The notes: generated by a model not told the origin, from the sequence alone. A DNA stretch of 64,000 bases from Himantopus leucocephalus (GCA_003993805.1 RSEF01000003.1:109001531-109065530), one strand, 5' to 3'. Numbered from the stretch's first letter, positions 26,801 through 39,174 are shown. Numbers and translations are program-made.

Positions 26801-29800
26801 ATATCACAGTGTTCCAGCTGGACTTCCTTTTTACAGACTGAATGTGTCAAAATAAAGTCCCACTGAAACGGATGCTAAACACCCATAAAACCTACCTCAA
26901 AAGTCAGGAGGAGTCAGGAGACTTCTAAATGGTCTGGATTGGTTTACATTAAGTAAGAAATACTGCCAGGTAGGATCAGTTCAGCATTTGTAGACGGGAA
27001 ATGGGGATTACTGTTCTCCCCACAGAAAATCTCAAAGACGTTTTCCATAGTTGAATGCATTTGTTGTCCTACAATCTTCACCAAATAAAAACAGATACTA
27101 CTATACAAAACAAACAAAACAAGAAAAGACCCCTTTCATTAATTTCAATCCTTCTTAGGGATAAAATTGATCATAGATTGCTTGTAAGACTGTATTTTAT
27201 TTTTTCTTATACTTAGAATACCTTAGGAGGGAGAGCAAGAGTCCAAACTCCTGGCTTGCTCTTTGTTGCCAGATTGCTGGATGAATTTGTGAAAAAAAAA
27301 TTGTCCATCTCCACTTATTCAAGTGTAATGACATTTATGTCAAAAAGAGGCTTTACTTATATGTCAGTTAATGTGCAAAAATCACTGACATCTTTGGTAA
27401 ATATTACATAATTTAAAAATACACATTGCTGATAAATTACAAAAAATAAGGAAATCATGTTTGCAGTTGACCACGTATATTCACAACAACTCACAGTGAT
27501 TTTCATCTATTTAAGAGAAATATAAAAGAGTGAATTATGTTTTTCATCCCCTGATCTTCTGTCTCAGAACTAATATAGTGTTGGACTTCTATACCTGAAA
27601 GCTGAAACTCAGGAGAGCATTTTTAATGCAAGGTTCCTGTGATCTGTATGGAAAATTTCAGAATATCTTGGATATGAAATTAATTAACCACTCCCACCTC
27701 CAATGCCCCCATTTGACTAGAGTCCCTCCATGGGGCCTGAAATATTTTTATTTTCAGACTCAGTGGATGAATGAATTCCTGTTGTTGTTCAAATCAATGA
27801 GTTCCAAATAAACACGTATGTAGGCTTATATATCTATATACTGGTATAAAATTATCTACCTTTCTCCTTTCCTCTCTCTGACATCCTATGAAACAGAAAG
27901 CGAAGCTGCAGCACATGACCTCAGCTGAGGAGAAACACTCCTATCCCCAGACTTTGCTTTGGCTCATTTCTGAAAAAAATGATGGACAGAAACTGCAAAT
28001 GAGTGAATTCCCAAGGTATCATGCACAAAAGAGTGAACTTATTCATGACTGATTCACATTCATACCTGTGTGCCCTTGCACCAAGCAGTTACAAAGACTC
28101 CAGTCAGATCCATCATTTTCCCTACATTCAGGGTCATTAGTGACAAGTTTTCCACCCAAGTTTGACAGTCTGTATTTCAATAGGTGTATTTTAAACTTAC
28201 GCTGAATTACAAGGATTCCCTTGAAAAATACTACAAGAGGGTTTCCCATAGCTTTTGTCTGTTCAGCTGCTTCTTCAGAAATATTTCATTTCAGAAATTC
28301 AGTGTCTTGGTTGGTGCCATCATTTCTGAACATGGATCCTGTAGTTCTTGTATAGACATGAAGTCTCTGCTAAAGATTTTCACATGGGCTTTAGCTTGAA
28401 AATTTGTTATCTTTACTCCCCAGGGTAAAGGGTAATGAAGGCTAATAAAACTTCAGAAAAGATGACCTTTTGGTTATGCACCATAGTCTGTGTCAAAAAA
28501 GGAAAATTTTGGAAGGTTAATTTTGAAAATTTCTTCTCCCACACAGAGGAAGACTCTTAGAGTCTCTTCAGGGTTAACACATGCAGATGATGTCTTAATG
28601 GGCAGCTACTGGGTTTTGATTTGTGGAGAAATTTAATGCATTTGAACCAGTTTGACACGTGGCTTCTAGAGCTGAAAAGGGAGAAGTCGTTGACTGGTGA
28701 AACCAGTGCAATGGAGCTTCTCCCAGATTTGTTTCTTTTCTTCAGCCTGAAGATTTGATCTGTCCGTGGTTTTATTCATGGGAAGGGGAGTTGTGTAAGG
28801 GGCTCTTCCTTGGCCATGGAGCACAAGGGAAAGAAGATGCTGCTTGTGCGTGACGGTGGAGGCAGTGGGGAAAGGTGGTCACGTAGGATTCCCTCATGGG
28901 CGAGTCTTGTTTCTATGAATGTTCAACGTGGGATTTGGTTTTAATTGAGCCCAGGGGAATAGAGAGGAAAAAATTACTTTCTGTCCCTAGCCATATCCAG
29001 AGAGATTCTGTTCTTCACAGGAGCCAGAATAATACAAGTCACCGTAAAACGAGCAGGAAAAAAGGAAGCATAAAAAGAAACAAAAATAGTATTTGCATTA
29101 GAAGTGGTGGCATTGCCATAATGCTGAGGAAAGGAAAAAGAGATTCAGCAATAGAAATATCTGGAGTAGTTTTTATTAGTTTTTTGTTTATTTATTTTTA
29201 TTGACTGTGCCAGCATGATCTTTCTGTGAGACACAATATACAGAATTCTGCCTTTCATAAATCCTAGAGCAGAGAGATCTGGCTACAAAAACACAGTACA
29301 CTAATGAAGGGAAGTCTTCAGATAGAAGCTGTTTAAATGATTAAAATATCTGGCATGGCTGAGAAATGAGTTCTGTTGCCACTTGCCATTTATTTTTAAT
29401 CTATTCAAAGCAATTGGACATTTGAAAGAAATTACTTTGAAAAACTTAAAGGAGCAGAATTAATAAAAATTGTCATTGATAAGGCCATATTAAATTTATG
29501 AAAGGTTCTCTCATAATTATAACCACAGAAAAAGGGAAATACTGCCAGGTGATGAAATTAGTATGGCAAATTCTTAGAATGCATGACAGGGATACCTGAT
29601 CCTAGCAAAGATGTTTGACAACATGAAGTAAACAGAGTCTCATAGGGACTTTCATGCTATGCCTTTACATTTTTGCTGTTATAACTGTAGCTATAGGAGA
29701 AAATGCATTCAATTATCAGCAATATTTGAGGAGTTGGAGAAAGAACTCTGTCGTAGCAGCATAATAATGTAGCGCTTCATACAGGCTGATTCTGGTACAT

Positions 29801-32800
29801 CACCTGATGCTCAGAACTAGATGGAGCCTTATTGGCAGTATTAGCATGTCCATCCACCTTGACTGAATAACTCACTGAGAACATGAGATATCTGGTTAGA
29901 GCTGCTTTACTTATCTACACTTCACTGCATTTAGCCACACAAGTAGACGCAAAACGTGAAAGAAAAGAAGTGATAAATTAGTATAGTGTTGCATTAAGGT
30001 TTTCTTATCTTATTGTGAAGAAGCAAAGATAGCAATATAGCATCTTAATGGAGGGAACAAAACTTGCTGGAATTTTTTTTTGATTTTTCTTTCTGTGAAC
30101 AACGTAAAAATTTAAAACATTCTTCCTATTCCTAAGGACAAAAAAAAGTCCTGTAGTTGAAAACACAAAAAAAAAGGAGGTGGAGTAAGAACATGCCCAC
30201 CACTAACACAGAGCAATCACAGCATAATAAAGTCATTAGAAAAGTTTCGTTTTGCTGTTCCCAAAGGAAAGAACTGTATACAGTAATCCAGAGTATTTAG
30301 AAATGAAAAAGGAGCCACCAAGAATCCCCAAGATAACTGATTATTTTCAGTTGTTTATTTGTATTGTGGGGCCTTGTATGATTTTTTACACCTTGCAGGA
30401 CAGAAAAGCCTGTGTTGTAGCCTTGTATTGTGCTCACTATGGGTACTCTAAATTTTCATGGAAACCATTATAGAACGCATTGGCGTTTCCTATCATGGAA
30501 CATACTGAGGACATAACTAATGAATACAGAAATACACAAAACCTATGTAGTTTTGTCTATATTTTCATGCAGTCCCTTTTCCCTCATTTGATATATCTCA
30601 AATTCTTTTTTGTTGCTATAGCAGCTCTTTTGACCATTAGGAATTTCTCACTTTCATATTTGAAGGCCTTTCTTATATTTCTCATGGAATTAATATGAAA
30701 ATATAGTATCCATAACTAAATATGACAAAAGATGAGACATGACATGCTCAGAAATTGGGAGGTTCCCTGGGTTTGAAGTTTCATTAGAGAAATATGGATA
30801 GTGAAATAGTTTGGTTACAAAGGTACCACATGATTTCATCACAGTTTTATAGAGCTGGGAACTCATCCTGCCTGCTAATTACTGCCAAGGAGCTGGAGTC
30901 AGAAATTATCTGTTTGTTTGTTTGTTCTCATCTGTATCACTGACTCTGTTACATTAAGATAAGTAGTTTAATCTGTGTACTGTTTCTCCATGTAAAATAT
31001 TACCTTGTTTCACAGCACTGCTGCACATTGTAAGCATTGTCTGTAGCATACTGCACATCCCTTATCTAACTGATAATGCAGAGGAGAAGTACTAATATGA
31101 TGTGCTAAGAAATTAATTAGTGTATTCACCTTGTTATGCAAGCCAGAGCAGTGCCTCTGTAGTTTCTCCATTCCTTCAAGATTTGCTTTTTTCCCTCAAG
31201 TGAGGTCATTCTTTCTCCTTTCAGCTATGTTTTGTAATGTTAATATGTTCTATAATTTTAATGTTTATAATCCGTGACCAGTTTTCATTTAGTGTCTCAA
31301 ATACCTTCAGAATTATCTGGGTATTTCTATTTACCTTTAACTTGCACCATTACATCCTCAAGATTGCAAATCATATTATGCTTTCTTCTAAAAAAAATTG
31401 CATTATAGTTGCCAGAGTAAGAAAGTCACTACCTCTGTGATTGATACAGATAACATTTTCATCTTATCTTTATACCTGATACTTCAAAGACCAGAATATT
31501 TCCAAACAAGCAGCAATATAACATACTGCAGAAAAAATAAGGCCCCATCTTCGTGTTTAATAGGGTGATTACTTTTTTGTCATCTCATTGCTTTATCTTT
31601 AACTTTTAAATTATTTAACATTTTTTTCTCTCTGAAAATAGGAAACAGGACAGTGAAGTTCACTGATAAAAATTAAAGTTAAAATGACATAATTTTTTAA
31701 TAAGATACCTGCGAAAAATTATATCCAATATGAGGTTACGAAAGCTAAGAACAATGGATAAATGCTTTAAAATGTATAGTATTTCTTACATCACTCATTC
31801 AGCAAATGCCTTATAAAGCTAATTACTGCCTAATTTATTTTAGACTGAATAGCAGGAAATCACTGCTCTCCTCTGTAGTATAGCAGATAATCCATTAAGT
31901 AGCACAGTAGGATATGAGGCCATCAGGAGCGTCTCCATGAGAAATGATCTATATCTTCCAAGGAAAGGCAAGAGGCTGGCTGTGCAGAGGTATGTCCTAA
32001 TCAAGTTACAAATGCCTGTTGCATTTATCTTCACCGAAATACATTTACAAAGCTGCAGTGCTGTAAAAGATATCTGTATCATTAGACATGGACAAATTTG
32101 TGTCCCTTTGCCTCATACTGCCGTGCATGATAACCACAGACCCAGAGCTAGGCTGCAGCACAGAGGAAGAACCAAGGCAGTTTAGTTACTGATTTTATAA
32201 CTTAATCTCTCGGTAATCTTCCCAGCTCATACTGGAACCTTTTCATTACAGGTGGTGTTTACAAGGTCTCTGTCTTCTTCCCAGCTACCCATTTCCCAGA
32301 AATTGTAGGAAATGAACTATTCTGAGCTCTGTGTTAAATTTTTTTTGACACTGGTTAAGAAGTTTAGAAACTATTTAGGCCACAAACATACACACAGTCA
32401 ACATAATCACATAAACTTTCCTTCTCTAGGAAACCAAGCTCAAAATAGAAATAAACATGAAGCCTAAATTATTATAGTAAATGATAGAACAGCCTTGATT
32501 CTCTGTTTTACAGGCTTATGGTGATCTCGATGGAAGACAACTGTACAGAAATATTTCTACTACAGCTGGGGTCTACGGGAAGGCAGAAAACTTTTCTTGA
32601 TTCATGGTTGTGTTATGTCTGAATAACATCCCTGATATTTTCACATGTATCCAAGTTCTTGCCATCTATTCTACAATGACCATATTGGACAAGTATAGGT
32701 ATAAAATTCTTGCTTTTTTTTTTTGTTGTTGTTGACATTTATATCAACCACTGTTTCCTCTGATGTGAGAGTCAGAGGAAAGAACTGTAACCTGGAGAGA

Positions 32801-32940
32801 TAATAACAAATTGTCACTGTGGACTACAGACTTCATCTCTTCCCACCTCTGAATCCTGTGAGACAAAGAAGAAAGTGTAAGAGAAAGTAAACATTTTTAC
32901 TAAGCAGGGCATTTTACGTGTTCAGAAAAGTGTTGAAAAA
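14806..32940. other. AT-rich non-coding DNA, no recognised feature
   Basis: About 18 kb without a recognisable gene, RNA gene or transposon. ORFs are short (at most about 119 codons, 24241-24600 minus) and have no family signature. A good splice-acceptor-like tract ends at about 18311, followed by a 47-base open stretch and a weak GTCTAT donor, but the exon reading is not compelling. Short homopolymer runs and low-complexity A/T patches are scattered throughout. It could be intergenic or inside a very long intron. Confidence 0.55.
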
Positions 32941-32950
32941 TTATCACTTT

Positions 32951-33073
32951 TTTTTTTTTTTTTTTTTTATTTTNNNNNNNNNNNNNNNNNNNNNNNNNNN
33001 NNNNNNNNNNNNNNNNNNNNNNNNNNNNNNNNNNNNNNNNNNNNNNNNNNNNNNNNNNNNNNNNNNNNNNNNN

Positions 33074-33106
<33 letters not shown>
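32951..33106. other. assembly gap (100 N) between poly-T and poly-A
   Basis: A poly-T run ending in ATTT (to 32973) is followed by exactly 100 Ns (32974-33073) and then a poly-A run of about 33 bases (33074-33106). The round size of 100 is the usual placeholder for an unknown gap length. The flanking homopolymers are complementary in sense, so the true sequence could fold back on itself or be a mis-join at low-complexity ends. Any ORF reading across it is an artefact. Confidence 0.97.
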
Positions 33107-33110
<4 letters not shown>

Positions 33111-34954
33111 AGAAAAGAAAAAGGAAAAGAAAACGATTAGCAAAACTCCAACAAGGGCCTTAGCAACACAAATCCAGCATCAAAGTTATAGACATGTTTG
33201 ATGCTAGTGGCTTATCTTTCACACTAATTTATTAATTTTGAATGCTGTGCATGTTATACAATGATCCGTTCTGTGGGGAAGCTGTCAAAGCTTAGACAAA
33301 GAGATCAAAGAATGCCTTTAATGTAAATGAGCATGAAGGGTGCAGTATTTCTCTTAATTTTTATGTCCGACTTTCCAGTTTACAATGACATTCATATAAG
33401 AAACCCTTTAAGAGCACAAAGGTGTATTTTCTTTAGGTTGTCTCCTATAGCAAGTTCCTGTTGTACCATTTTTAAGACCTCCTCTTCAAAGGAAAAGAGA
33501 TTATTTTTAAAAGGAAACTGACTCCACGCTTCTTTAAAGCTTAAATATCTGAATAATGTGATGTATTTCCTCCAGTGTTGCATGTGTCAAACTACCTCAA
33601 TTTTTGACAAAAGTTTTAAGGAAACCCATTATTGTAATTACTTCATAGATCTATTCTTTTAATTATTGTATTCAACAGGAATTTTCTTCTGACCTTACTA
33701 GGAAAGAAATGGAAACTACTGAAAAACCAGGGAATTTTATTCTGAACTGAATCGTTCTTCCATCACAGAAGACTTACACTAATTAATATATTGCTGTAAA
33801 AAGTTCTGCTTTCAAAAAAAAGTCCAATTTCCTGGCCAAAAGAAGAAGTCATTTCCTTGAAAAAAAAAAAAATCAATTTTCTTTCAAAAGATATATTGTT
33901 TAAAAGAAATAAATTGCTGATTTAAGAGCATTGTTTGATACTGCAAGGTACCAAATATACATTAAATCTTACTGAGATTGTAGTTATTATGATTACTGAG
34001 GACCACAAAGGATCTAGCTCAGTCTAAGATATTATTATCTGGCTTTCTTCTAGACTGCTAAATCTGCAGGAAGAAAAAACACAGCTACTTTCAGTTCAAA
34101 AGGTGTCTTGTAAATCCACGCTGGTGCTTTCTTTTCCCTCCTGGAGCTTCCTTTTGGCTCTAATGGTATAATTAAGCACCTAAGTTAAGTAGTTACAAGT
34201 TCTCTTCTGAAATGGCTCATGAAAAATAAATAAAAATATGTTTTCCCACTGAATATTTTGGATCTTTTGCCTCCGCTTTAAACTCAGCTTGATTTAGTTT
34301 CCTGATATGTGTAACGGCATGCAGCACCGCTGTGAGCTCTCTCCAGACCTGCACTGCAGTATGCTCGTGTTGTGTGAGAGCTGAGAGGCATGCTGAACAT
34401 GGGCGGACTCTGCCTATAAAAATCTTATGACAAAATGACTCATCATTTCCTTTGTGCTTCTCCCGTTGTTTTTGACAAGGGTGAATGAACTAGTGTCTGG
34501 CAATAAGGAATCCAAAACCTCTCTGTGCTTTTCCTGTTCGTGTCTAACTTCTAGTCCTGCTTGCCAGGTTTAGTGTAAAGCAAATTTTTAATCGTGCTCA
34601 TATTTTCCAGTAGTGCAGCATTTCAGACTGAAGATACCCATTTCACAATATCAATGAATAAACTTTACCATAAATGTTAATAACATTAATATTTTCACTC
34701 TGCATAAACATACTTGAAAAGAAGATAAAACCTAGGAAGTGAGGACATTTAGGTCTCACTCCTGGATCTGCTGCTGCAGTGACCTTTCCATATATCATCT
34801 CCACATTGTCTGCCTTACAAATAAGCATAACAGTCCAGACCTCCTCTGTAAAGACCCATGATAACTAAAACCAATAATCACTACATACATGTTAGATATC
34901 ACACCTGCATTCTAGACTTTTTTTGGCTAATACTGAAAACTAGAATTAAACTAT
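33107..34954. other. AT-rich non-coding DNA
   Basis: No recognisable gene, transposon or RNA. Short purine-rich runs occur just after the gap and small chance ORFs are present. Confidence 0.55.
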
Positions 34955-35400
34955 AAAAACCTTGTCCCCTATCTCCTTTCCCCTGAGCAGCTCAGGGGAC
35001 TGGGGAATGGGGGTTCTGGTCAGTCCATAACACTTCATCTCTGCTGCTCCTTCCTCTTCACACTGTTCCCCTGTTCCATTGTTGGGTGCCTCCCATGGGG
35101 CACAATCCTTTGCAAACTTCTCCAATATGGGTGCTTCACATGGGCTGCAGTTCTTCAAGAACTGCTCCAGCATCGATCCTTTTAATGGGGTACAGTCCGT
35201 CGCAAACAGACTGCTCCAGCATGCATCACCAAAGGGGAACAGGTCCTGCCAGAAAACCTACTCCTGTGTGGGGTCCTTGCCATGTAAACTCAATCCGTAG
35301 GTTTACTGGGAATAGGCAAATTCTGGAGCAGCAACAGAGGAAAACCTCAGACTCTAGACTGGTGTCTTAACACAAGCTCAGACTCTCTTTTTATGCACTT
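34955..35400 (-). mobile_element. avian endogenous-retrovirus LTR fragment, minus strand
   Basis: Read on the minus strand, this block resembles a common type of avian LTR. It has tandem units with GGAGCAGTTCTTGAAGAACT (35150-35169) and CAGCCCATG-type cores, a purine-rich GAGGAAGGAGCAGCAGAGAT stretch, and a CCCCCATTCCCC-like segment near the far end. It is GC-richer than its flanks. A minus-strand ATAAAAAG at about 35386-35393 could be the remains of the LTR TATA box. No gag, pol or env sequence lies next to it, so it is a solo or truncated LTR. Family-level placement (ERVL-like versus other) is from memory of avian repeats and is tentative; the boundaries are approximate. Confidence 0.65.
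35093..35235 (-). repeat. 45-bp internal tandem repeat of the LTR
   Basis: Three units start at ATGGG-type anchors at 35095, 35140 and 35185, giving a 45-bp period, with a weaker fourth unit near 35233. Each contains a CACAATCC/TGCAGTTC/TACAGTCC-like core and then CTCCAGCAT or a variant. Units are diverged from each other, so the array is old. The period of 45 keeps all units in one reading frame, which explains an open minus-strand frame of 75 codons here; that ORF is a by-product of the repeat, not a gene. Confidence 0.75.
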
Positions 35401-36967
35401 TGAATAGCTTTTATGTGGATGGGAGCAAAAGAGTACAATTTATGCTGTGCTTTAAAAGGTATTCTGCTGTACCATACATTTACACTGCAGCTATATGTAG
35501 CTATACATAGACGCTATCATTAAACTATTCTGAGATGGAAACTTGCCATAGTCATCAGTAGACATTTCTTAGGGCATAACTATCTCATTAGAGATACCTA
35601 AAATGCTTTTGCCTTGATTATCAAGAGAGAACAGATGAATTTCTCAGATGTAGACATCTAGAGTTAGAAAGATGAGTTACTGTGCTTGATCAGGTTGACA
35701 GCCAGCAATATAGCTGATGATCATGAACTCATCGATATATGAAGGTCCATTTGGGACAAGTGTACCTGACATCTATTAGCTGACAGTCAGGTGTAAATTC
35801 CCTTTAAAATCATGGCAGAAAGAATTTTCTTTGTTAAGGGGTTGATCGGCAGCTCTATAGGATTTGATCAAATTACCAGAAATGTTGCTTTCTGTAAGAA
35901 AATGGAGCTGATAATATTACAGCACCAGTGAGTCTTGAACTGTCAAAACTAATGTAGATCCTCTCTTCCACAGAGTCAGCACTTTAGGGAAGTGACCTTC
36001 CTAGGTGTAAACTCATCCTGTACAAGTAACAATCTCCCAACAAGCCATTTACACTTTTCTTTGGATAAACAGTATCCCAAAGTTTTATGATTATGGATGT
36101 TAGTCCTTAAACCATAAGAATGCCAAGATCTGAAGTAATATTTCAATTTATTTTCACACTGCTTGTCCCTCAGCAAGTGCAAGATTTGTGTGGAATCGAC
36201 ATCCCTTGCTGTAAAACGGTTCCATTTCTCCCAGTGGAGCAGGAAGACATATGGGGACTCATTGAGTGTGTTTTCTTCTAGCAGACTTACAAAGCCATGA
36301 AGATTGTTTTCAGTTTGTCTTTGCTGAAGCTCTCAAACATATCAGAGCAAAGGTAATTATAGCTGGGAAGCTCTGGTGAGTTGTATCTGTCTTTTGTTTA
36401 ATCAAACAAGTGAATTTCTACAGTTTGCAGAGAACAACTGTATTGGAAAACAAACCCTCTGGCTGCTTCATTTCCTATCACACCTGCCAGCTCCTGACAC
36501 TTCACCCAGTCCAGATTGTTCAGTGGTTATTCAAAAAATGAGACTTAATTCACTTTCCCAGATATGATATGCCATTTCTGTGAAGGATCTTGTACCTCTG
36601 ACATTTCAATTAGAGGGATGAAACATCAACATCCGACCTTTACTCTGCAAAGATGGAAAACTCCCAGCCTCTCATTTTCTGCTTTTGCTTCTTACTCATC
36701 CTTTCCACATAAGAAAACTTCTATCATATTCATAGCCATTGCTAGAACCAAGACTAACACCATAAATGGGATTTTGCAGCCTAAGCATGGCAATCCTTGT
36801 CTTTTCAGGTGACTTAGGCTATCCGAGACATTTTCATGGGTCTTGACACAAAACCTGCAGGAGGCATCTGCCATCTGAAGGTAGAGTGGGAAGCAAGTAA
36901 TCTATCCTAGAGCATCCCGTGATAAACTATGTTTTGGTACCTGAAGGTCTCGCTATTGATCAGCTGT
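35401..36967. other. non-coding DNA between LTR and CR1
   Basis: No gene or repeat recognised. Several 60- to 80-codon ORFs occur on both strands with no family similarity or splice context. Confidence 0.55.
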
Positions 36968-37970
36968 GAGCCTTGAGCAACTGATACCATCTACCTGGAC
37001 CTGTGCAAAGCATTTGACACTGTCCCGCATGACATCCTTGTCTCTAAATTGGCGAGATATGGTGAGACTCAGTAGATAAGGGATTGTCTGGGTGGTTGCA
37101 CTCAAAGAATTGCAGTCAACGGCTCGATATTCAAGTGGAGACCAGTGGTGACTGGTGTTCCTCAGGGGTCGGTACTGGGACTGGTGCTGTTTAACATCTT
37201 TGTCTATGACATGGACAGTGGGATTGAGTGCACCCTCATTAAGTTTGCCAATGACACCAAGCTATGTAGTGTGGTTGACACGCTGGAGGGAAGGTATGCC
37301 ATGCAGAGGGACCTGGACAGGCTTGAGAAGTGGGCCTGTGCAAACCTCATGAAGTTCAACAAGGCCAGGTGCAAGGTCCTGAATGTGGGTCGGGGAAATC
37401 CCAAGCACAAATACAGGATGGGCAGAGAATGAATTGAGAGCAGCCCTGAGGAGAAGGACTTGCGGGTGTTGGTGGATGAAAAGCTGGACGAGAATTGACA
37501 ATGTTTGCTTGCAGCCCAGAAAGCCAACCATATCCTGGGCTGCATCAAAAGAAGCGTGGCCAGCACATCGAGGGAGGTGATTCTGCCCCTCTACTCTGCT
37601 CTCGTGAGACCCCACCCGGAGTCCTGTGTCCAGCTCTAGGGCCCCCAACATAAGAAGGACATGGACCTGTTGGAGTGAGTCCAGAAGAGGGTCACAAAGA
37701 TGGCCAGAGGGCTGGAGCACCTCTCCTATGAGGACAAGCTTGGAGTTGTTCAGCCTGGAGAAGAGAATGTTCTGGGGAGACCTTATAGCGGCCTTCCAGT
37801 ACTTAAAGGGGACCTACAGGAAAGATGGGGAGGAACTCTTTATCAGGAAGTATAGTGATAGAGTGAGGAGTAATGGCTTTAAACTGAAAGAGGGTAGATT
37901 TAGATTAGATATTAGGAAGAAATTCTTTACTGTGAAGCCCAAACCATTCTATGAGTCTATGATTCTGTGA
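36968..37970 (+). mobile_element. CR1 LINE, second long copy, plus strand, internally deleted
   Basis: Same CR1 subfamily type as the copy at 13.2-14.8 kb, moderately diverged from it. It starts within the RT core ([21 protein letters not shown] reading from about 36990) and ends in TTCTATGAGTCTATGATTCTGTG at 37948-37970, the CR1 3' repeats. Near 37934-37940 the coding sequence (FFTV reading) jumps directly into the terminal AAACCATTCTATG. About 165 bp present in the first copy are therefore missing. The 5' truncation is typical of CR1. Confidence 0.95.
36990..37945 (+). pseudogene. CR1 ORF2 reverse transcriptase fragment, broken
   Basis: Reverse-transcriptase remnant with the AFDTVPHD catalytic block (about 37009-37034), GVPQGSVLG (about 37157-37183), and a FADD-equivalent box that reads FAND at 37244-37255. 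Downstream come the KFNKARCKVLNVG and RKDGEELFI stretches. In-frame stops interrupt it (for example after about 37071 and at 37430-37432) and a frameshift is needed after about 37490. The Asn in place of the first Asp of the FADD box would by itself impair polymerase activity in this enzyme family. Confidence 0.93.
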
Positions 37971-38204
37971 TGCTTTTTGCTCTATATTAGATTTGGTTTG
38001 CACCCTCCACCCATCACATTTAGGCTCCACTGGTCTGTTCCACATATTCTGTCTTCACACAAACTGAGTCCTTAACTGAATTACAGTAATGCCTAAAGAT
38101 GCTCAGAAGAAACAATATGCTGTGCTAATATTTGCTGAAGATGGAACAAGAAATCCCCACTCACTGCTCTGGACCACTGGAGGGCGTGTCTAGAATGTGC
38201 TTTT

Positions 38205-38272
38205 GCCAAGAAGGTTTGGACTAGATGATCCTTAAGGTCTCTTCCAACCTGGTATTCTAAGATTATATGATT
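38205..38272 (+). mobile_element. CR1 3'-end fragment, plus strand
   Basis: A 68-bp remnant of a CR1 3' UTR: TTTGGACTAGATGATCCTTA (38215-38234), then AAGGTCTCTTCCAACC and a decayed octamer tail ending GATTATATGATT. No coding part remains. It lies about 235 bp after the larger CR1 copy and is a separate insertion, judging by its own terminal repeat. Confidence 0.85.
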
Positions 38273-38823
38273 AATTCCCAAGGAGAGCAAGGGATGGGAA
38301 CAGGTTGTCCACCAGGACTGCAGTAGGATTGATATGGCTCATTGGATCCTGACTCCCGAATAGAAACTTCTTTCCCCAGTCACAGTGCTCTTGCATCCAC
38401 TAAGAGCCAGGTGACCTAATACATGCACAGTCTGTACGCCTGTCATCACAGCTTCTCATCTCACCTCTGGCACTTTCTAGTGTTAACACCTGAGGGAAAT
38501 CCCTGGGTTCCAGGTTTGGAAACAACTATAAAGTAAGTAACATCCACTTGCAGTTAGATATTGGTGTGTTACTGTAATTTTAACAGCATCACTTGTCACT
38601 AGTAAGTTTGCTTTAGTGTTAAAAAAAAATCTCTGGTACTGAATAATAGCTGCATTTTAAGGGTACACTTGTAAAATTACCATCTGAAATGTGAATGTAA
38701 CAAAAATTTTTCCATCTCTATGAAATGAGATATCATAATTTAAGATAATTTTGGAGCATGAGGCTGACTTTTTAATTAAATAATAGCACACAGAGATGAA
38801 AGTCCAGCTAATTCTACTCAAAC

Positions 38824-39174
38824 ATAGAATCATAGAATCGTTAAGGTTGGAAGGGGCCGTTCAGATCATCTAGTCCAACCATTAACCTAACCTGACAAAA
38901 CCACATCTATGGCTCATATTCAGCCAGCTGTCCACCAACACACCCAGGTCCTTCTCCTCTGGGCAGCTTTCGAGCCACTCCCCCCCAAGCCTGTAGTGCT
39001 GCATGGGGTTGTTGTGACCCAAGCGCAGGACCCGCCACTTGGCCTTGTTGAACCTCATACCATTGGCCTCGGCCCATCGGTCCAGCCTGTCCAGATCCCT
39101 CTGTAGCACCATCCTACCCTCAAGCAGACCAACACGCCCATCTAGCTTAGTGTCATCTGCAAACTTACTGACAT
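38824..39174 (-). mobile_element. CR1 LINE fragment, minus strand, internally deleted
   Basis: On the minus strand the element runs from the RT catalytic box ([11 protein letters not shown] reading, 39142-39174) through [20 protein letters not shown] to [12 protein letters not shown]. It then jumps, near 38895-38918, straight to the 3' UTR (GGTTGGACTAGATGATCTGA) and the octamer tail CATAGAATCATAGAATCG at 38823-38840. Several hundred bases of RT C-terminal coding sequence are missing. The FADD box at 39152-39163 is intact, unlike in the two plus-strand copies. It belongs to a different CR1 subfamily from those. Confidence 0.93.
38882..39174 (-). pseudogene. CR1 reverse transcriptase piece
   Basis: An open minus-strand stretch of RT: the FADD box, then the [11 protein letters not shown] helix, KFNKA/RFNKA segment and [10 protein letters not shown] block. 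It ends in non-homologous codons where the internal deletion joins the 3' UTR. It is only a small part of the roughly 900-residue ORF2 protein and cannot be functional. Confidence 0.9.

Noticed and set aside
31840..32082. 80-codon minus-strand ORF with AATAAA right after its stop
   Set aside because: AATAAA is very frequent in AT-rich DNA; there is no acceptor or conserved motif and the opposite strand is equally open.
32918..33163. Plus-strand ORF running through the N gap
   Set aside because: It exists only because Ns and poly-T/poly-A contain no stop codons; the gap length is arbitrary.
34946..35173. 75-codon minus-strand ORF
   Set aside because: Explained by the 45-bp repeat of the LTR fragment; the period is divisible by three.
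37204..37720. Minus-strand ORFs of 120-152 codons
   Set aside because: Antisense shadows of the second CR1 copy.
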